From the NCBI GenBank assembly GCA_963930645.1, contig OZ005648.1, positions 103,578,167 through 103,642,166 on the forward strand: a DNA stretch of 64,000 bases, written 5' to 3'. The notes under the pieces were generated by a model. The model was not told the DNA's origin. It saw nothing but the letters and a program-made list of their open reading frames with translations, and did no database searches. Shown one piece after another: positions 42,077 through 54,455 of this stretch. How positions within the stretch are numbered: the stretch's first letter is position 1; each line of letters begins with the position of its first letter. Source of the stretch: Salticus scenicus (lineage: Eukaryota; Arthropoda; Arachnida; Araneae; Salticidae). The position numbers and the translations under genes were made by a program.

Positions 42077-45000
42077 CAGTCACCCAAAAAAAAAACGCCA
42101 CCCCCCCACATAATTTCGCCGTAAATTATCGTAGAAACATTTGACTGGTACCGATCGATTTATAATAACGTCTAGTTTATAACGGTATAGTTAAATTTTG
42201 CCTAAGGGGTCGTCTACATATTAAAACTGGCATTAACTTCATTTTCTTCAATGGCAACCCCTATTTTTGACTTCCTATTCAGATTTCTGAGATCAAGACG
42301 CTTCGAAAAACATACCTATTTATATACCTTAAATGAATTTTAAATAGAGTTACACGTGAAAATGTATTAGGGGTACGTCTATACATTTAGAAAATATAAA
42401 TCACGATCTACCACCCAGTATACATTATTTATTAAGTTTCACACCGGAAAAAGATTTCAGAAATGTTAATTTTAAAATTAAAAAAAATGACTAATTCACA
42501 GAACTTTCTGAGTTAGTTTATGAATTAAAAGATTTTTATTGGTTTCTATTGATTAAACATCAGTTAGTTCACTTCATACGAAGAAAATTAAATAGCTTGA
42601 ATAGATATTAAAATATCTATCAAAAGGAAAACAAAAAAAAAGATGAATGGTTTTAAATTTGTTTGAAAATTCAAAATTATTTTAACTCAAGCTGCCGTAT
42701 AATTGTCTGAAAGGGCGGCACTCAACCTGGTTCCCACGGCCGTTTCACAGTGACAATGGGAGTTTGTTCTGATACTGCAGTACTTTCATTTTCTTTAATT
42801 GACTTTTTTTAAATATTAAAACAGATTTTTTTATTTTTATTTATTTATTTTTTTAATTAATTATTATTATTATTTTTTTCATGACATTATTAAAAACTTT
42901 TACATAAATCTCCCCGATATTCTTTTGCTTTTATATTTTATAATGTGTAACAAATTAATATGCAAAATAATAAATCCTACTACTTAATGGGATGTTCTAA
43001 AATTCTACACTTTAACACACATACCGAAGTGGAAGGTGGGTGTAGAAAGGCTGACTACCCTTAATCTAAATCTTCACTTGAAAAGGTCAAAATGTTACAT
43101 AACTCTTTTTTTTTTTAAGGAAAAAAGAAGAAGATAAGGAGGAGAAGTAAAGATCATAACGAATATAAAGCATATTAAACGTTAATACCCTTTAAACACT
43201 GGAAAAGGGCGGGGTTTTGTATTGTGTGTCATTTGGGAGCTGTAGAGTGCCAGAAAATTACTTTATGTAATAAAACTTTTCATTTAAAGGGTATTTAAAG
43301 CAGCATTATGTTTAATACATAGACTAGTCAGAAAAAAGTACCATTCATCTGGTTCATGAAAAATAAAGAACATTTTCTGGCATTGCTCTATGTATATACA
43401 TTCTTGTCAACCTATCCCGGAAGATTACTGGTCCCGCCCCTTTCCGTACATTTTTTTCACATCAGTCTTTTTAGAGCCGTGTCAGCCATCGGTGGCTGAC
43501 ACTGATCTTTCCATTTAGGCTAAGTCAGCCGGCAGTGTAAAATATGATATAAAACTACAGAACTTACATAGTTTTAAGTAATTACTGACAATTTATTTAA
43601 AATTTACTTCATGCTTTTTTTTTAATAGGATTTTTATAGGATTATATCGTTAAGGCCTAATGGGGTTTATTGAAACTCGATAAACATAACACGCTTCTAA
43701 GCAGCACCTGTGGCCTGAATGGGATTTCCATAAGAATTCGCGTGACGCTCAATGAGTTAATCGTAAATGTATTTGAAGTTAATTACTCTAAAAATTAAAT
43801 TGTGTACACACAGGGGCGGGAACTAACAATGTTACGGGTTAGGTTGGCAAGTATGCATTTATATTTTGCTTGATTTATAAAAATTTATAGCATATTTTCT
43901 TCTTTTTTTTCAGTATTTTGTGTTTATATCTCTCATTAAAAATAAATACAATATTCATATATAAACATTTCTATACAGTAATGTATATAAACATATTGAT
44001 TAAAGAAGATTTGTTGATATTATATAATTATTCTTCTATCTGTATAGTATATTAACACAAATATATTTTGTAAATTTCGCAGCATCGAAAAACAGCAACA
44101 TAGCTTCCATATCAAGGCTTAATGTAAATAGAACGTAAGCGTACTGTAGCTAATGTTGAAATTTGAAAAAATAAAAGACTAACAGCGGGCTAAAAATACG
44201 CCGGAATAAATTAAAATGTTGTTTATTCTGGTTTTAGTCAGGTGATATCACTCGTGCTAAATAGCTGGATCCGCCCTCTCTTAAGCTCAGGTTCAGCTCA
44301 TCATAAAAATATTGTTTTTAATATCTGCCGCACCAAAATGTTCAAAACACAAATGCCAATTTTCATATATTTTGAAATCTTCCCGTTTCAACTTTAAAAG
44401 CATTTAGATTAATTTATTTTATTTTGAATTTTTAAATTTAGACGTTTAAAGTCTTTTAAATGAAATTTCAGGATTCTGTAAGATCAATATCTATATATTT
44501 GAAAGTAATAAGACAATTCCTTTGTTCTAAATTTTTATTCAATAATAACTGTGACTTTGATTTCGTGATTAGGAAATTGAAAATAAATACTGTTGAGCTA
44601 TGTTCCAATAATAGATCTTATAAACTTAAAAAAAATAATAATAATAATAATAATAATAAAGCAATGTTTCACTATTTGATTCTGTATTAAAAATCTTTTA
44701 ATAGAAATTTGATATTTTATTATGTTACATTATGGCATAAATTTTAAATAACACAAAGCTTACAAACGATACAGTAACCAAATGCAAATATGTCACAACA
44801 AAATTTAAACAGAAAATTTATGGTAAAAAATCTTTTTAAAATTATTAAATATTCATAATAATAATAATAAAACGATTGTCGAATGCATAATTGCTGTTTC
44901 ATGCAATCAGTTTCGCTGTACCGTGTTTTCTAAAACATGATATTTAAGTAGAGGTGTACGTACTCTTGAATATTGAAATGCGAAAAAAAGTCTAACAGTG

Positions 45001-46131
45001 TTAAAATAGAACTTTAGCAGCGAAAAACTAGAAAAAGATATTTAATACTTATGAAGAAAGACTTAACATATTAAGATCGGATATATTCTTCTCTTGTACC
45101 GTAAGCCACGCCTTTTCACAAATTTTCTAAAACTTTATAATATAAAGCAAAATAGTTTTGCATATTTGTAATTAAATCATTTAAGTTTTGTCTTCAATAA
45201 TCGATGTAGTAAATACCATTGTGATTTATGCATACCAGCGTCACAAATAGAGTCAAATAGGAATATGCAAATTTGTCTTTTGTTTTAAATAGTGTTTCAG
45301 CGAATCAGAGGCGGGACTTCTTTTCTTTTGAAATTCTTTCACAATCCCTCGCCTACATTGTGATAACTTTACAAAAATATGCCAATTTGTATAATAAACA
45401 TCGAAATATTGCTTAGGAAACAATAAAAATAACATAAAGGTAAATTAAAATAGTTTTCCGTCAAATTATATACAAACATTTACTTATAGAGGATACAGAT
45501 TATAACAAGTGACGGCCCCCTAACAGGAATAAAAAGTGAAATATCACTGTAACTCAAAAAATAATGTTAGGAACGAGCTGTAAATTTGGAAACCCATGTT
45601 TTTGATGATGCCCGTTCTATTCGTGCAAAAATTAACATAGGTCATAATTCATAATTTTTTCAAATATGAATTTATTAATAAATTTCCTAATTCAAAAAAT
45701 GTTTTTTTAGCAAAAATTTGCATGGAATATGTTTGGGTCACTTCATTCTAACGAATAAAAAAAACAGAATTTAAATATCATAATTATTTCGGAAGATATG
45801 ATTTAATGTTTGTCACATGAAATTAACATTAGCACCCCCAAACTTTGACAGCTTATAACTCTATGAAAAATTGAGCGAAATATATAAACTATACCATTTT
45901 CCGTGATGATTTGATCCAAAGAATTCAAATAAATTATAAAAAATGGGGGTTACCATTGAAAAAAATGAAGTTGATGTCAGTTTTAATATGTAGACGACCC
46001 CCTAAGTAAAATCTAACTATAACATTATAAACTAGACGTTATTACAAACTGATTGGTACCAGTCGCATGTTTCTACGATAATTTACGGCAAAATTAGGTG
46101 GGGGGGGTGGCGTTTTTTTTTTGGGTGACTG
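42077..46131. mobile_element. Long-TIR element B, 4055 bp, empty-site copy
   Basis: Ends CAGTCACCC + A run + CGCCACCCCC and the inverse, TA at 42075-42076 and 46132-46133. It is collinear with element A (7308-17433) over its length apart from the BEL insertion; the single acaat at 43948-43952 is the unfilled site. Flanking DNA differs from that of A and each copy has its own TA, so the two arose by transposition and not by segmental duplication. Two short frames kept in both copies (44460-44690, 45253-45435) have no recognisable domain. Non-autonomous. Confidence 0.88.
43399..43855. mobile_element. GCCAAC-end MITE nested in element B
   Basis: This is the counterpart of 8629-9099 in element A, with the same ends (CATTCTTGTCAACC, GGTTGGCAAGTATG) and a shorter T run. 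It includes the same perfect 10-bp-arm hairpin at about 43480-43503. Confidence 0.72.
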
Positions 46132-46349
46132 TACCACAAAATCAATTATAAATATAACAAATATCATGTTTTGGAAAATGAATCTCCTCACATGCAGTAT
46201 GAATTAATTACTAATACGTAAAATTCATTGTGAAATAATATTACTCACTGTCAAGAAGTAAGTTTTACAATTATTAGATATTGCAGAAAGCAACGATATT
46301 CCATATTACATATCACATTTTTTGCAATGTTTCAAAAATAATATAAAAA

Positions 46350-46350
<1 letters not shown>

Positions 46351-46414
<64 letters not shown>
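46351..46414 (+). repeat. (CA)n(TA)n microsatellite
   Basis: About 16 CA units followed by about 15 TA units. Confidence 0.92.
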
Positions 46415-46417
<3 letters not shown>

Positions 46418-46632
46418 GTTACTTAATGGTAAAATAGAAATACTCATTTTCAGAAAACTAAAACATATCAATTTTTCTCTAAATATTGAGCTACAATGTA
46501 CATTTACAACACTTTATATATTAAAATATCCATTGTAAAATTTATTCAATTGCACATATTGAAAAAATATTTTGGAGGAACACCAGAAGGCGGAGCTCTT
46601 TTTTTTTTTTAAATGAAAAACGTAATTTTACG

Positions 46633-46961
46633 CAGAGCTGCCCAAATTTTAATTTATTCCAGAGCATTTTTAGCCCTACTTTTATTTTATAAACATTTTT
46701 TTCTTTTTTTATTGTAGTTATACATACACTGTAAAAAATTTGCCTTTTTTTTATGGCAGAAATTCTCTGTAATTTGAGAAAATACGCGTAATTTTGCGTA
46801 TTTTCTCAAACTACAGAGAATTTCTGGCAACAAAACAGGCAATTTTTTTTACAGTGTATGTATATATATACGTAGGAAAAAAATATTCTATAAATAAAGT
46901 GGTGCGAAATAGAGATGGATCTAAAAATGCTAAGGTATGATATAAAACGTTGTCAACTGTG
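46633..46961. mobile_element. GCCAAC-end family MITE split by a fold-back element
   Basis: CAGAGCTGCCCAAATTTTAA at the left, AACGTTGTCAACTGTG at the right. The arms are separated by the TA-flanked insert at 46727-46856. Confidence 0.65.
46727..46856. mobile_element. 130-bp fold-back MITE with CACTGT ends, TA-flanked
   Basis: CACTGTAAAAAATTTGCC and the inverse of GGCAATTTTTTTTACAGTG, then a near-perfect hairpin around ATACGCGTAATTTTGCGTAT. TA lies on both sides (46725-46726, 46857-46858). The ends resemble 27000-27353. Confidence 0.8.
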
Positions 46962-46989
46962 TTTCACGTGACCCACAAGCACAATATTA

Positions 46990-47121
46990 AAGAGTTAATT
47001 TTTCCTATTTCATCGTAGTTATAAATTGTAGTAAAAATTTCTGAATATAAACCAGGGCAAAATAAAATCGGAGCTGAAAATGCTTCAGAATAAATTAAAA
47101 TGTTGACAACTGTGTTTCACG
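46990..47121. mobile_element. Half-copy of a GCCAAC-end MITE
   Basis: The right-arm phrase GAGCTGAAAATGCTTCAGAA then TAAATTAAAATGTTGACAAC follows the family right end. The left arm is missing or unreadable. Confidence 0.4.
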
Positions 47122-47340
47122 ATTATAATTTATAATATTATTTCAAACAAAAAATGTTATTATGTCATCTAAATCTAAAGAATATTTCCGCAATTTTAAC
47201 CACTAAGTTCTCTTGTTATTAAAAATATAGATTATATGGTATACATTTGTAGTTAATTTCTATTAGACATTACTTCTATTTTTATTACTCTCTTTGAATT
47301 AAAACATATTATAATAATGTTCCAATCATTGTCTTAGAAC

Positions 47341-47593
47341 CAGCGTTGGGCATAATTGATTAAAAAGTAATTCAATTACAATTGAATTACAATTAAATTA
47401 CAATTATAATTTTTTTACTGTCAATCAATTAACAAGTAATTGGTTTCAAATAAATTGAATTACTTATTCAATTTATTTGTAATAATTCAATTTATTTGTA
47501 ATCAGTTACTTGCTAATCGAATGACAGTAAAACAATTATAATTGTAATTTAATTGTAATTCAATTACTTTTTAATGAATTATGCCCAACACTG
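47341..47593. mobile_element. hAT-like fold-back MITE (CAGCGTTGGGC ends), perfect 8-bp TSD
   Basis: The 253-bp element begins CAGCGTTGGGCATAATTGAT and ends ATGAATTATGCCCAACACTG. Long AT-rich arms pair (AGTAATTCAATTACAATT / AATTGTAATTCAATTACT). A perfect duplication cttagaac lies at 47333-47340 and 47594-47601. Confidence 0.88.
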
Positions 47594-47601
47594 CTTAGAA
47601 C

Positions 47602-47969
47602 TGCCACTCTTAATGATTGAAAACTTCTTAAATCTAAAAACAAATGTTCAGTATGTAACGTTAATAAAAGTAAATACTCTGATTCGACTGAAAAATCGAT
47701 AAAGTGAATAAAAAAAAGAAATCCTCATTTTTCTTTATCGGAGATGTAAGGATATATTACTGACAACAGCAAAACTTCTTAATGAACAATTTTCTGGAAA
47801 TTAAGACACTCACTTCCGAATCAGCTTCTGGACATGACGGATAGTTTTTCACAAAAAGTTTTCAAAAGTTAGGAAAGAAATATAGAATAGAACAAGTTTA
47901 GCTTGATAAGCAAAATTTTAGATAGTTTTCACACTTAAGAATGTCTTTGATAGAATTATAAAATACTTA

Positions 47970-48008
<39 letters not shown>

Positions 48009-48407
48009 GACATATACAAGTGTATATATACATAAATATAAACACACATACGCACACATATATATTACATATATTTAATTTGTCAATATTTCATGTTCTC
48101 TTATTCGCTTTATTATAATTTCAATGCTAACTTCTGTTTTTATAGGGGAAGAAAGAGATTTTTTTTTTTTTTATGAATCTGATTTGAAAAAAAAAAGGGG
48201 GGGGGATCCGTTTTAATACAATATTTCATTTTTAGATTTTAATGGAATATTTAATGGTAGTTTTTCTTGTTTTCTATTTGTAATTTTTTTCACATAATAA
48301 ATGTAATAGCCCTTCGTTTCAGAGTACACAATTTATAATTTTATACATTTTCTATGCAATAAATACTAAATTATATAAAAAAATCTATTGTTTTGGGAAT
48401 TTATTGT

Positions 48408-48442
<35 letters not shown>

Positions 48443-48948
48443 TAACCTAAAAAAAAAAAAAAAAAAAAAAACACGTTTTAGAGAAATTTTTATTTTTTTA
48501 TCTTCGTTATTTGCCAGTGAATAGTTATCCCTTTTTTTTCACAAATAATGAACTTCCCTTTTAATGTACACCTTTTTTTACCTAATTTACATCATTATAA
48601 TTAAGCGTTTTCTTTTTTCATTTATCAGTAATAGCATTCTCACGTACATGACTTCTTGGTATTGGCTATATGATTTTATTTACAAAAGTTTTACTTATAA
48701 ATAAAAAAATGTGCAATTTTTTAATATAAAATTCTAAATTATTCATTCACTCTTTACTTTTTTTTACTTATACATATAGTAGAAAAAGTGCTGATTTGGG
48801 TTAAATTTTCGCAATTGTGTTTTTGTTTTATTTACACAAGTTTTTATTGTTTGATCTGTGTGTGTCTGTGTCTCTGTTATCAGGATAACTATTTATGGCA
48901 GATTTGTTTTAATTACAATTTTTAAGTGATTTTACAAAAAATATATAA
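47602..48948. other. AT-rich gap with several microsatellites
   Basis: TA runs lie at about 47972-48003 and 48412-48440, a poly-A at about 48450-48471. No gene recognised. Confidence 0.5.
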
Positions 48949-48949
48949 T

Positions 48950-49932
48950 GGAATAGAACCTCAATCCATCGTTTTTCCCGGGATGCGTGAAAAAAAAAAA
49001 AAAAAAAAAAAAAAAGATGAAAGCTGGAAAACGACGAATTCGGGTTGAAGTCAAACACGAAGAAAACAATGTTTATGGATTAATACACACAATGTGTACA
49101 GCATACTACTGATAAAAAACTAATTTGTTACTTTCCAAGCTATCAAAGAAATAAATCAGTGTTGTAGATCGTTAAGTAAAATTTATTTTAAAAAATCAAA
49201 AATTTTATGTTGGGTTTTTTTATTTTTTTTTATAAATTAAACAAGAGTTTATCCAGATTTGCAAACTTTCTCTGGTTCTTTTCTGTAATTTCGTGTGCTT
49301 TTATAAATGTTCGTGCATTTTTAAACGCCATAATTGAGTCATCGGCGTGAAATTTATCCTCTGTTTCTTTGATATTATTTCTTTTTTTTAAATCACACAT
49401 TTCTTCTATGCTTTAGCATACCACATGTCGCAACGTCTTGATTAACGCAAATATTATCATTAAATTTTGTACCATATGCATCCTCTGCTACACGCAACTT
49501 TTCTTCATCTGCGTTATCAGCATCATTTTCTTACCCTTATGTTTGATATTCTTCATAATTTTTTCGCACGTAACCGCATTTCACGAAACAATTTCCTGGG
49601 TTACTAAAGAGGCTACTTCCTGCCATGCTGAAATTACAAAATGAATAGATGGTCCGGAGACAAAGCGTTACGATTTTGATCCTCCATGGAAATAGGGAAA
49701 CGAGTCATTTTAGGATGAAAGATGTAATTCCAGTTTATATGCCAAATGGAACCGCTTGAGTATCAAGAGAAAAATTTTACTACGATGAATGCGGTAAAAC
49801 GATTTTTTTAAGCATGATATCATGCAGGTTTAGTTAACATTATTTAGATACAATTTGTGCAAGAACCATAAAAACAAAACGATGAATACGGGAAAACGAT
49901 GGATGTGGAAACGATAGGCCGGGATTTGAATG
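48950..49932 (-). mobile_element. Internally deleted pogo/Tigger-like element
   Basis: The left end ATAGAACCTCAATCCATCG and the right end CGATAGGCCGGGATTTGAATG are worn inverted repeats that match the ends of 29198-33178. About 980 bp remain, including the 3' part of a transposase gene (49230-49640, minus). A poly-A at about 48989-49014 has grown inside the left end. Confidence 0.72.
49230..49640 (-). pseudogene. pogo/Tigger-type transposase, C-terminal relic
   Basis: Minus-strand phrases in shifting frames are AWQEVASLVTQE then, after a frameshift, NCFVKCGYVRKNYEEYQ, as in the family's AW...T..NCF..CGF block. These are followed by ADEEKLRVAEDAYG and VNQDVATCG, then a leucine-rich C-terminal stretch (ending KFANLDKLLFNL and a stop). 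Several stops and frameshifts make it inactive. The DNA-binding domain and catalytic core are deleted. It belongs to the element at 48950-49932. Confidence 0.75.
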
Positions 49933-49935
49933 CAA

Positions 49936-50947
49936 TTAAATTTCAACGCGATCAAATACTTTATAATCGCGAAATCTTTGCAAAAGATAACTTATTAAAA
50001 AAAAAAGAAAGAAACTTTCAAAAAAAAAAAAAAATCTGCTAATAATGTCAACGACGAATATAATAGAACTGAATTATCAAACAGAGATGCAAGGTAAGAA
50101 AATATGAAAAGTTATCCATATATCTGTACGCTGTTAAGAATTTAATGGAAATTTCTGTGAGAACACACAATAAAATGCATCATTTTGTAGATAAGTTAGG
50201 TGAAGTTTTAATGAGTAATGTGGTGGACTTAACTTCCCAAGAAATTTTAAATGATATTTCGAGTGACAGTTCATTTTAACTTTAAAGAGTGTTAGTGACA
50301 GTTTATCTTACTTGACAGTTAATTAAATATCACTCTGTGCTGCGTGTTTTGAAACTTAACAAGAATAAAAAATAATAATAACAATGCAATGATTATTTAT
50401 ATGAAATTTATTTATTTGTTTTCAAATATTGAAATATTAATTTTTCGAACTAGAAAGAAAAACTATTCATGAAATAAGAATTTTGATGTCAAGATTAAGT
50501 AGTTATTAACAAAAAATTTAATATATATATATATAATTTAAAATATGTTTTGGTTAAAATATTTACCATTTTATTTGTATATTGCTAAGGAAAATTTTAA
50601 ACATCTTGATTTACGATATATTATAAGGTTGTTTAGTAAAGACAAAAAAAAAAAAAAAAAAAGAGTTTTGATACTTAATTAAATCACAATTTTTGAGCAT
50701 TCAAATTAAATGATGATTCATATTCTTTATCACCTTCTCTCAGTGATGTGCGATAGAGAAAGTATTGCTTCCTTATATTTATGCATTGTGAGATCTCCTG
50801 AATCCCAAAATCACATTTTTAGTGATTGATATATGTGTCTGTTATCAGTGTAACACAAAAGCTATTTGCAGGAAGACCTGTATTATAAATCGGTATTTTT
50901 AAAATGTATAATATGAAGATGCTATATGAAATTTTTCTTTGAATTCA
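49936..50947. other. AT-rich gap, no gene recognised
   Basis: A-runs near 50021 and 50645. No terminal repeats identified. Confidence 0.5.
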
Positions 50948-51086
50948 CAGGGATGGAACATGGGCGCAGAATTCATACCACTATCAACATAAGAAAATTT
51001 TCTACCTCTTGAATCAACGATATTATAGGTGGAGAAATTTCTTAAACAGATTCCGGTATGAATTCTGCGCCCGTGTTCCATCCCTG
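50948..51086. mobile_element. 139-bp fold-back MITE (CAGGGATGG family), copy 4
   Basis: CAGGGATGGAACATGGGCGC and GCGCCCGTGTTCCATCCCTG, flanked by aattca/gaattca on both sides. Same orientation as copies 1 and 2. Confidence 0.85.
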
Positions 51087-51924
51087 AATTCAGTCAAACT
51101 ATTCATGTATTGGGATATTCATGAGAATTCAAATGCATAATGTCTATGTGGAAAATGCCTTTTTGCATACAGGTGCACGCTGACCAATTGCTAAAAACCA
51201 CTTTTTTGGATTCAGGGGACCTTAAGACTTTGAAAAATATAAATCACACGAAAATTCGATATTGAAATTTTTAGCCAAATGCAATACCTCCATTACCTAC
51301 AGTAATTGGGTAATGGAAGTAAAATATTTTTATTTATTTTACTTTTTTTAATTTTAATTTTAATTTTAATTAGGTTGTGATTTATGGAGCATTTATTATA
51401 AGTATTGATTTTTATTTCATTTTTTAATCTATATTTTAGAAAATAACTTTATGAATCTTATTTTACGTGCGTAAGGAGTTTCCAAATTGCCACTTCACCG
51501 TATCTTATTGAGCATTTGATAACCGAGCGTTAAATTTGAAAAAATAAAAAATATGCGTTTCTAAAACGTATTATTGCAATTAGCATAATCTAAAAATTCA
51601 TATTCTAAATTCAAAATTTAAAACTAAACAATTATGATACAATTAATTCCGATACATTATTATTTTTTTTTTTTTTATTAAAATACCTCATTTTGACTGA
51701 TAATTATTTTTGTAAGATTTGCATATTTAAAAAAAAAATTAAAGAAAAATGAATTGCATTTTACTTTTTTGATACGTGAATCACAGTTCTTTCGAAATTC
51801 AATAATTATAGTTTTTTTTTTTTTTTTAATTGATTTTCTTTCTAAATGATGGCATCCAAAAACTTATTAAATGAGTGCAATCTATGCACTAATTCATCCA
51901 AAGAACCAACTTAATACAATACAC
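51087..51924. other. AT-rich gap, no gene recognised
   Basis: Only short T runs and low-complexity TTTTAA phrases are seen. Confidence 0.5.
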
Positions 51925-52119
51925 ACCCTGTAATATTTATAATTTATTCCGGAGTAACGTTAGCCCCGCTCTTTTTTCACACCAATATGATTTTAGAGAA
52001 TTCTTTTTCAATATGTAATTACGATGCAACAAGAAGAGAAATGGTTTTAAGATATACAGGTAAGAAAAAGGGTCGGGGTTAACAGTACTCTGGATTAAAT
52101 TATAAATATTACCAAGCAT
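51925..52119. mobile_element. GCCAAC-end family MITE (diverged)
   Basis: CCTGTAATATTTATAATTTA and the inverse of TAAATTATAAATATTACCA. Inner GTTAGCCCCGC / GTCGGGGTTAAC pair. Confidence 0.65.
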
Positions 52120-52304
52120 ATGTGATATTTTAATACTTTATGCATAGCATTTTTACAAAATCTAAACCTATATATATATTATTAAGTAAGCATATAAACA
52201 TGTCCATTGCATGTTGCTGTAAGAATTTGTTTAAAATAATATACTAGTAATATCAAAATCCAGATTTAAAAGAGGAAATTATTATAAATTAACAAATTTA
52301 TTAT

Positions 52305-52488
52305 CATACTTGCCAATCTAACCCGGAAGATTGTTAGTTACCGCCCCCTTTTTTTAGACCACTTAATTTTTAGAGTAATTCTCTTCAAATATTTTTACGA
52401 TTAAATAAGAAGAAAAGTACTCTGAAAAAAGACTGGTATGAAAAAATAGGCGGTATTAACAATCTTAGAAGTTCGGCTGGCAAGTATG
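52305..52488. mobile_element. GCCAAC-end family MITE (184 bp)
   Basis: CATACTTGCCAATCTAACCC and the inverse of AGTTCGGCTGGCAAGTATG. ACCGCCC / GGCGGTA inner arms. Confidence 0.72.
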
Positions 52489-52528
52489 TATTAATTTTAC
52501 AATATATAAACATATACTTTTTTAAGCA

Positions 52529-52733
52529 TAGATATCAACATCCTATCATAATAAATTCCGTTGCATTGCTAATATACGCTTTTTTTTTCACATCAGTCGT
52601 TTCTTTCGAGCCTTTTTCTTCTTTTTTAATCGTAATTATATTTAGAGAGAATCAATCTAAAAATAAAGTGGTGTAGGGAAAGGGGCGGGTACCAACAATA
52701 CTACGGAGTGTAAGTTAGTGTGTTGGAAATTAC
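52529..52733. mobile_element. GCCAAC-end family MITE (diverged)
   Basis: ATCAACATCCTATCATAATA at the left and TAAGTTAGTGTGTTGGAAAT at the right. GGGGCGGGTACCAACAATAC is the conserved right inner arm. Confidence 0.55.
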
Positions 52734-53824
52734 GATTTGAATCATGAAATTTTAAAAACTCTTACAAATTTCATTACACGAATTAACCCATTTTATCCCA
52801 TGGTACTATTTAAAGGACAGCTGAAAAATAGTATATAGAAATCAGAATTTGCTTGGTGCAAATATTTTGCCAGCTGGAATATGTAATGGTATACATAAGC
52901 TTCTGCTAGCGTGTTATGTGTCTCACCTCCTCCTCCATGTGAAATCTTTGTTTAATCATTACTTTAGGGGGCGAGGCTTATCTTCTTCTTGCTGTTGAAA
53001 ATTCTTTCTGGAGAACTATCATGTAAATAAGAAAGTATTATACAGATAAAGCAAAACTTTATACTCGGAAAGCACTTTTCACTATTGAAGAGAACACTAA
53101 AACATATAAGAGCAAATTTCATCCTCTTTATTTCAATGTCCTGCGTATAAGGTGGATAAGATTTCTTATACAGAATATATATATATTTCGAATTTTGTTG
53201 TATTTAGTTTATTTAGGTTTTTAATTAACCTTAAAAAATATAATTTTTCTCAAATTTGAGCAAATTAAATAAATTGCGATAAAATGGGTTAATTAAAATA
53301 AGGAGTTATATAAATTATGTAATCGGTCAAATCTTGAAACATCAGTTAAAATTTTTCTCCTGTAACAACTTCTGCTTAAAGCAATCATCAAAAAATCAAT
53401 AAAAAAAAGAAAAAAAAAACTTTCTTAAACGAAAGTTTTGTAGAATCGATGTATCAGATTCCGATAATCAGAAAGTAAAGATTTTAGTGATGTGGTTACA
53501 TACTTTCAAAATTTTAGTTCATTTCCTAACAACTTTGTCAGGTATTGGAAAAAAGTTTAAGGACACGAAGAGGTATTTTATTACATCTCAGAAATAGTTG
53601 TCCAAAAAGTTAATTTCTTTCGAATGGTCTAACACGTAAAATAAAATTTTATTTTGCAACTTAAAAAAAAAAAAGTCCTTCATTTATAATATTTAAGTGT
53701 TTTTATACACCGGTTAGTATGATAATTATTTATTAAATAAATTTCATTAATTATTCATTAAATTCTTTAAAAAAAAAAAAAAAACGGAGTGTTTAAATAC
53801 ACGCACAAACACACACACACATAT
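52734..53824. other. AT-rich gap, no gene recognised
   Basis: A-runs near 53660 and 53771. No terminal repeats identified. Confidence 0.5.
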
Positions 53825-54455
53825 TGTTACGAAATTGTAAATAATTGTGTTTATTTTTGTATAAATTCTTTCAAAGAGGCTTAGTAAGTTGATAAAGTGC
53901 TAATTTTGTGCATTTCTAGTCGTTTTAGCGTTGAAATAGCCTTATTTTCCCTTAAAAACGCATTAAAAAGCCCCAGTAATGCAGGTAATGGATTTGGCGC
54001 CAAATTTGGCGACTTTTTCCCCCCTTGGCAATTTTTTGGCGACCTTGGCGAGAAAATCCTTATATGGGATATACCAAATATGGAAGCTGTAAGTTGATTG
54101 GTTGACCACTTTCTAGAGTTTTCTCGAAAAATCTGGGTTCCATGGAACAGCATATAAGGAGCGCTTCCTCGCCAAGGCAGTCAGTTCAGTTCAGATCTCA
54201 GCCAGCTTCGCTAGTGCTTGCATTGCTCTTGAGCCTCTTTGAGAGAGACTTGCTTCAAGTTTTATTGCTATACAGTTTGTACTGTGGATTTGCTATTGAC
54301 AGCTGCTGTTTAAGCTGTGGTTACTGCTTGAATTGAAGCTGATAATTGGTTTATTGACCTGTATTTTTCAGGAACTTTCTGTGAATAAATTACTGAATTT
54401 TTGTAAGTTTGGCCTTTCATTCCCGGACAACTCACGAACCCTCAAGTACGCAACA
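53825..54455 (+). mobile_element. Solo LTR (631 bp) of a Ty3/gypsy-like element
   Basis: It starts TGTTACGAAATTG and ends CAAGTACGCAACA (TG...CA), with the 4-bp duplication atat on both sides (53821-53824, 54456-54459). No internal region adjoins it, so it is a solo LTR left by recombination between two LTRs. A promoter-like CATATAAGG lies at about 54151, then TCAGTTCAGTTCAG about 30 bases downstream, as expected of a TATA plus initiator. GAATAAATTACTG near 54383 supplies a polyadenylation signal. The 4-bp duplication suggests Ty3/gypsy, but the family is not proven. In repeat-flanked TA sequence a 4-bp match is weak. Confidence 0.75.
54150..54190 (+). promoter_or_regulatory. TATA-like core promoter in the solo LTR
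   Basis: CATATAAGG is followed after about 30 bp by the TCAGT-type initiator repeats. It could still start transcription into the right flank. Confidence 0.5.

Noticed and set aside
15759..45435. Short frames conserved between elements A and B (15759-15971 with 44460-44690; 16479-16736 with 45253-45435)
   Set aside because: They are kept because A and B are recent copies of one element; ends differ through indels and there is no recognisable domain.
7308..46131. A/B similarity explained as a segmental duplication
   Set aside because: Similarity stops exactly at the TA-flanked inverted ends and the outside sequences differ, which fits transposition.
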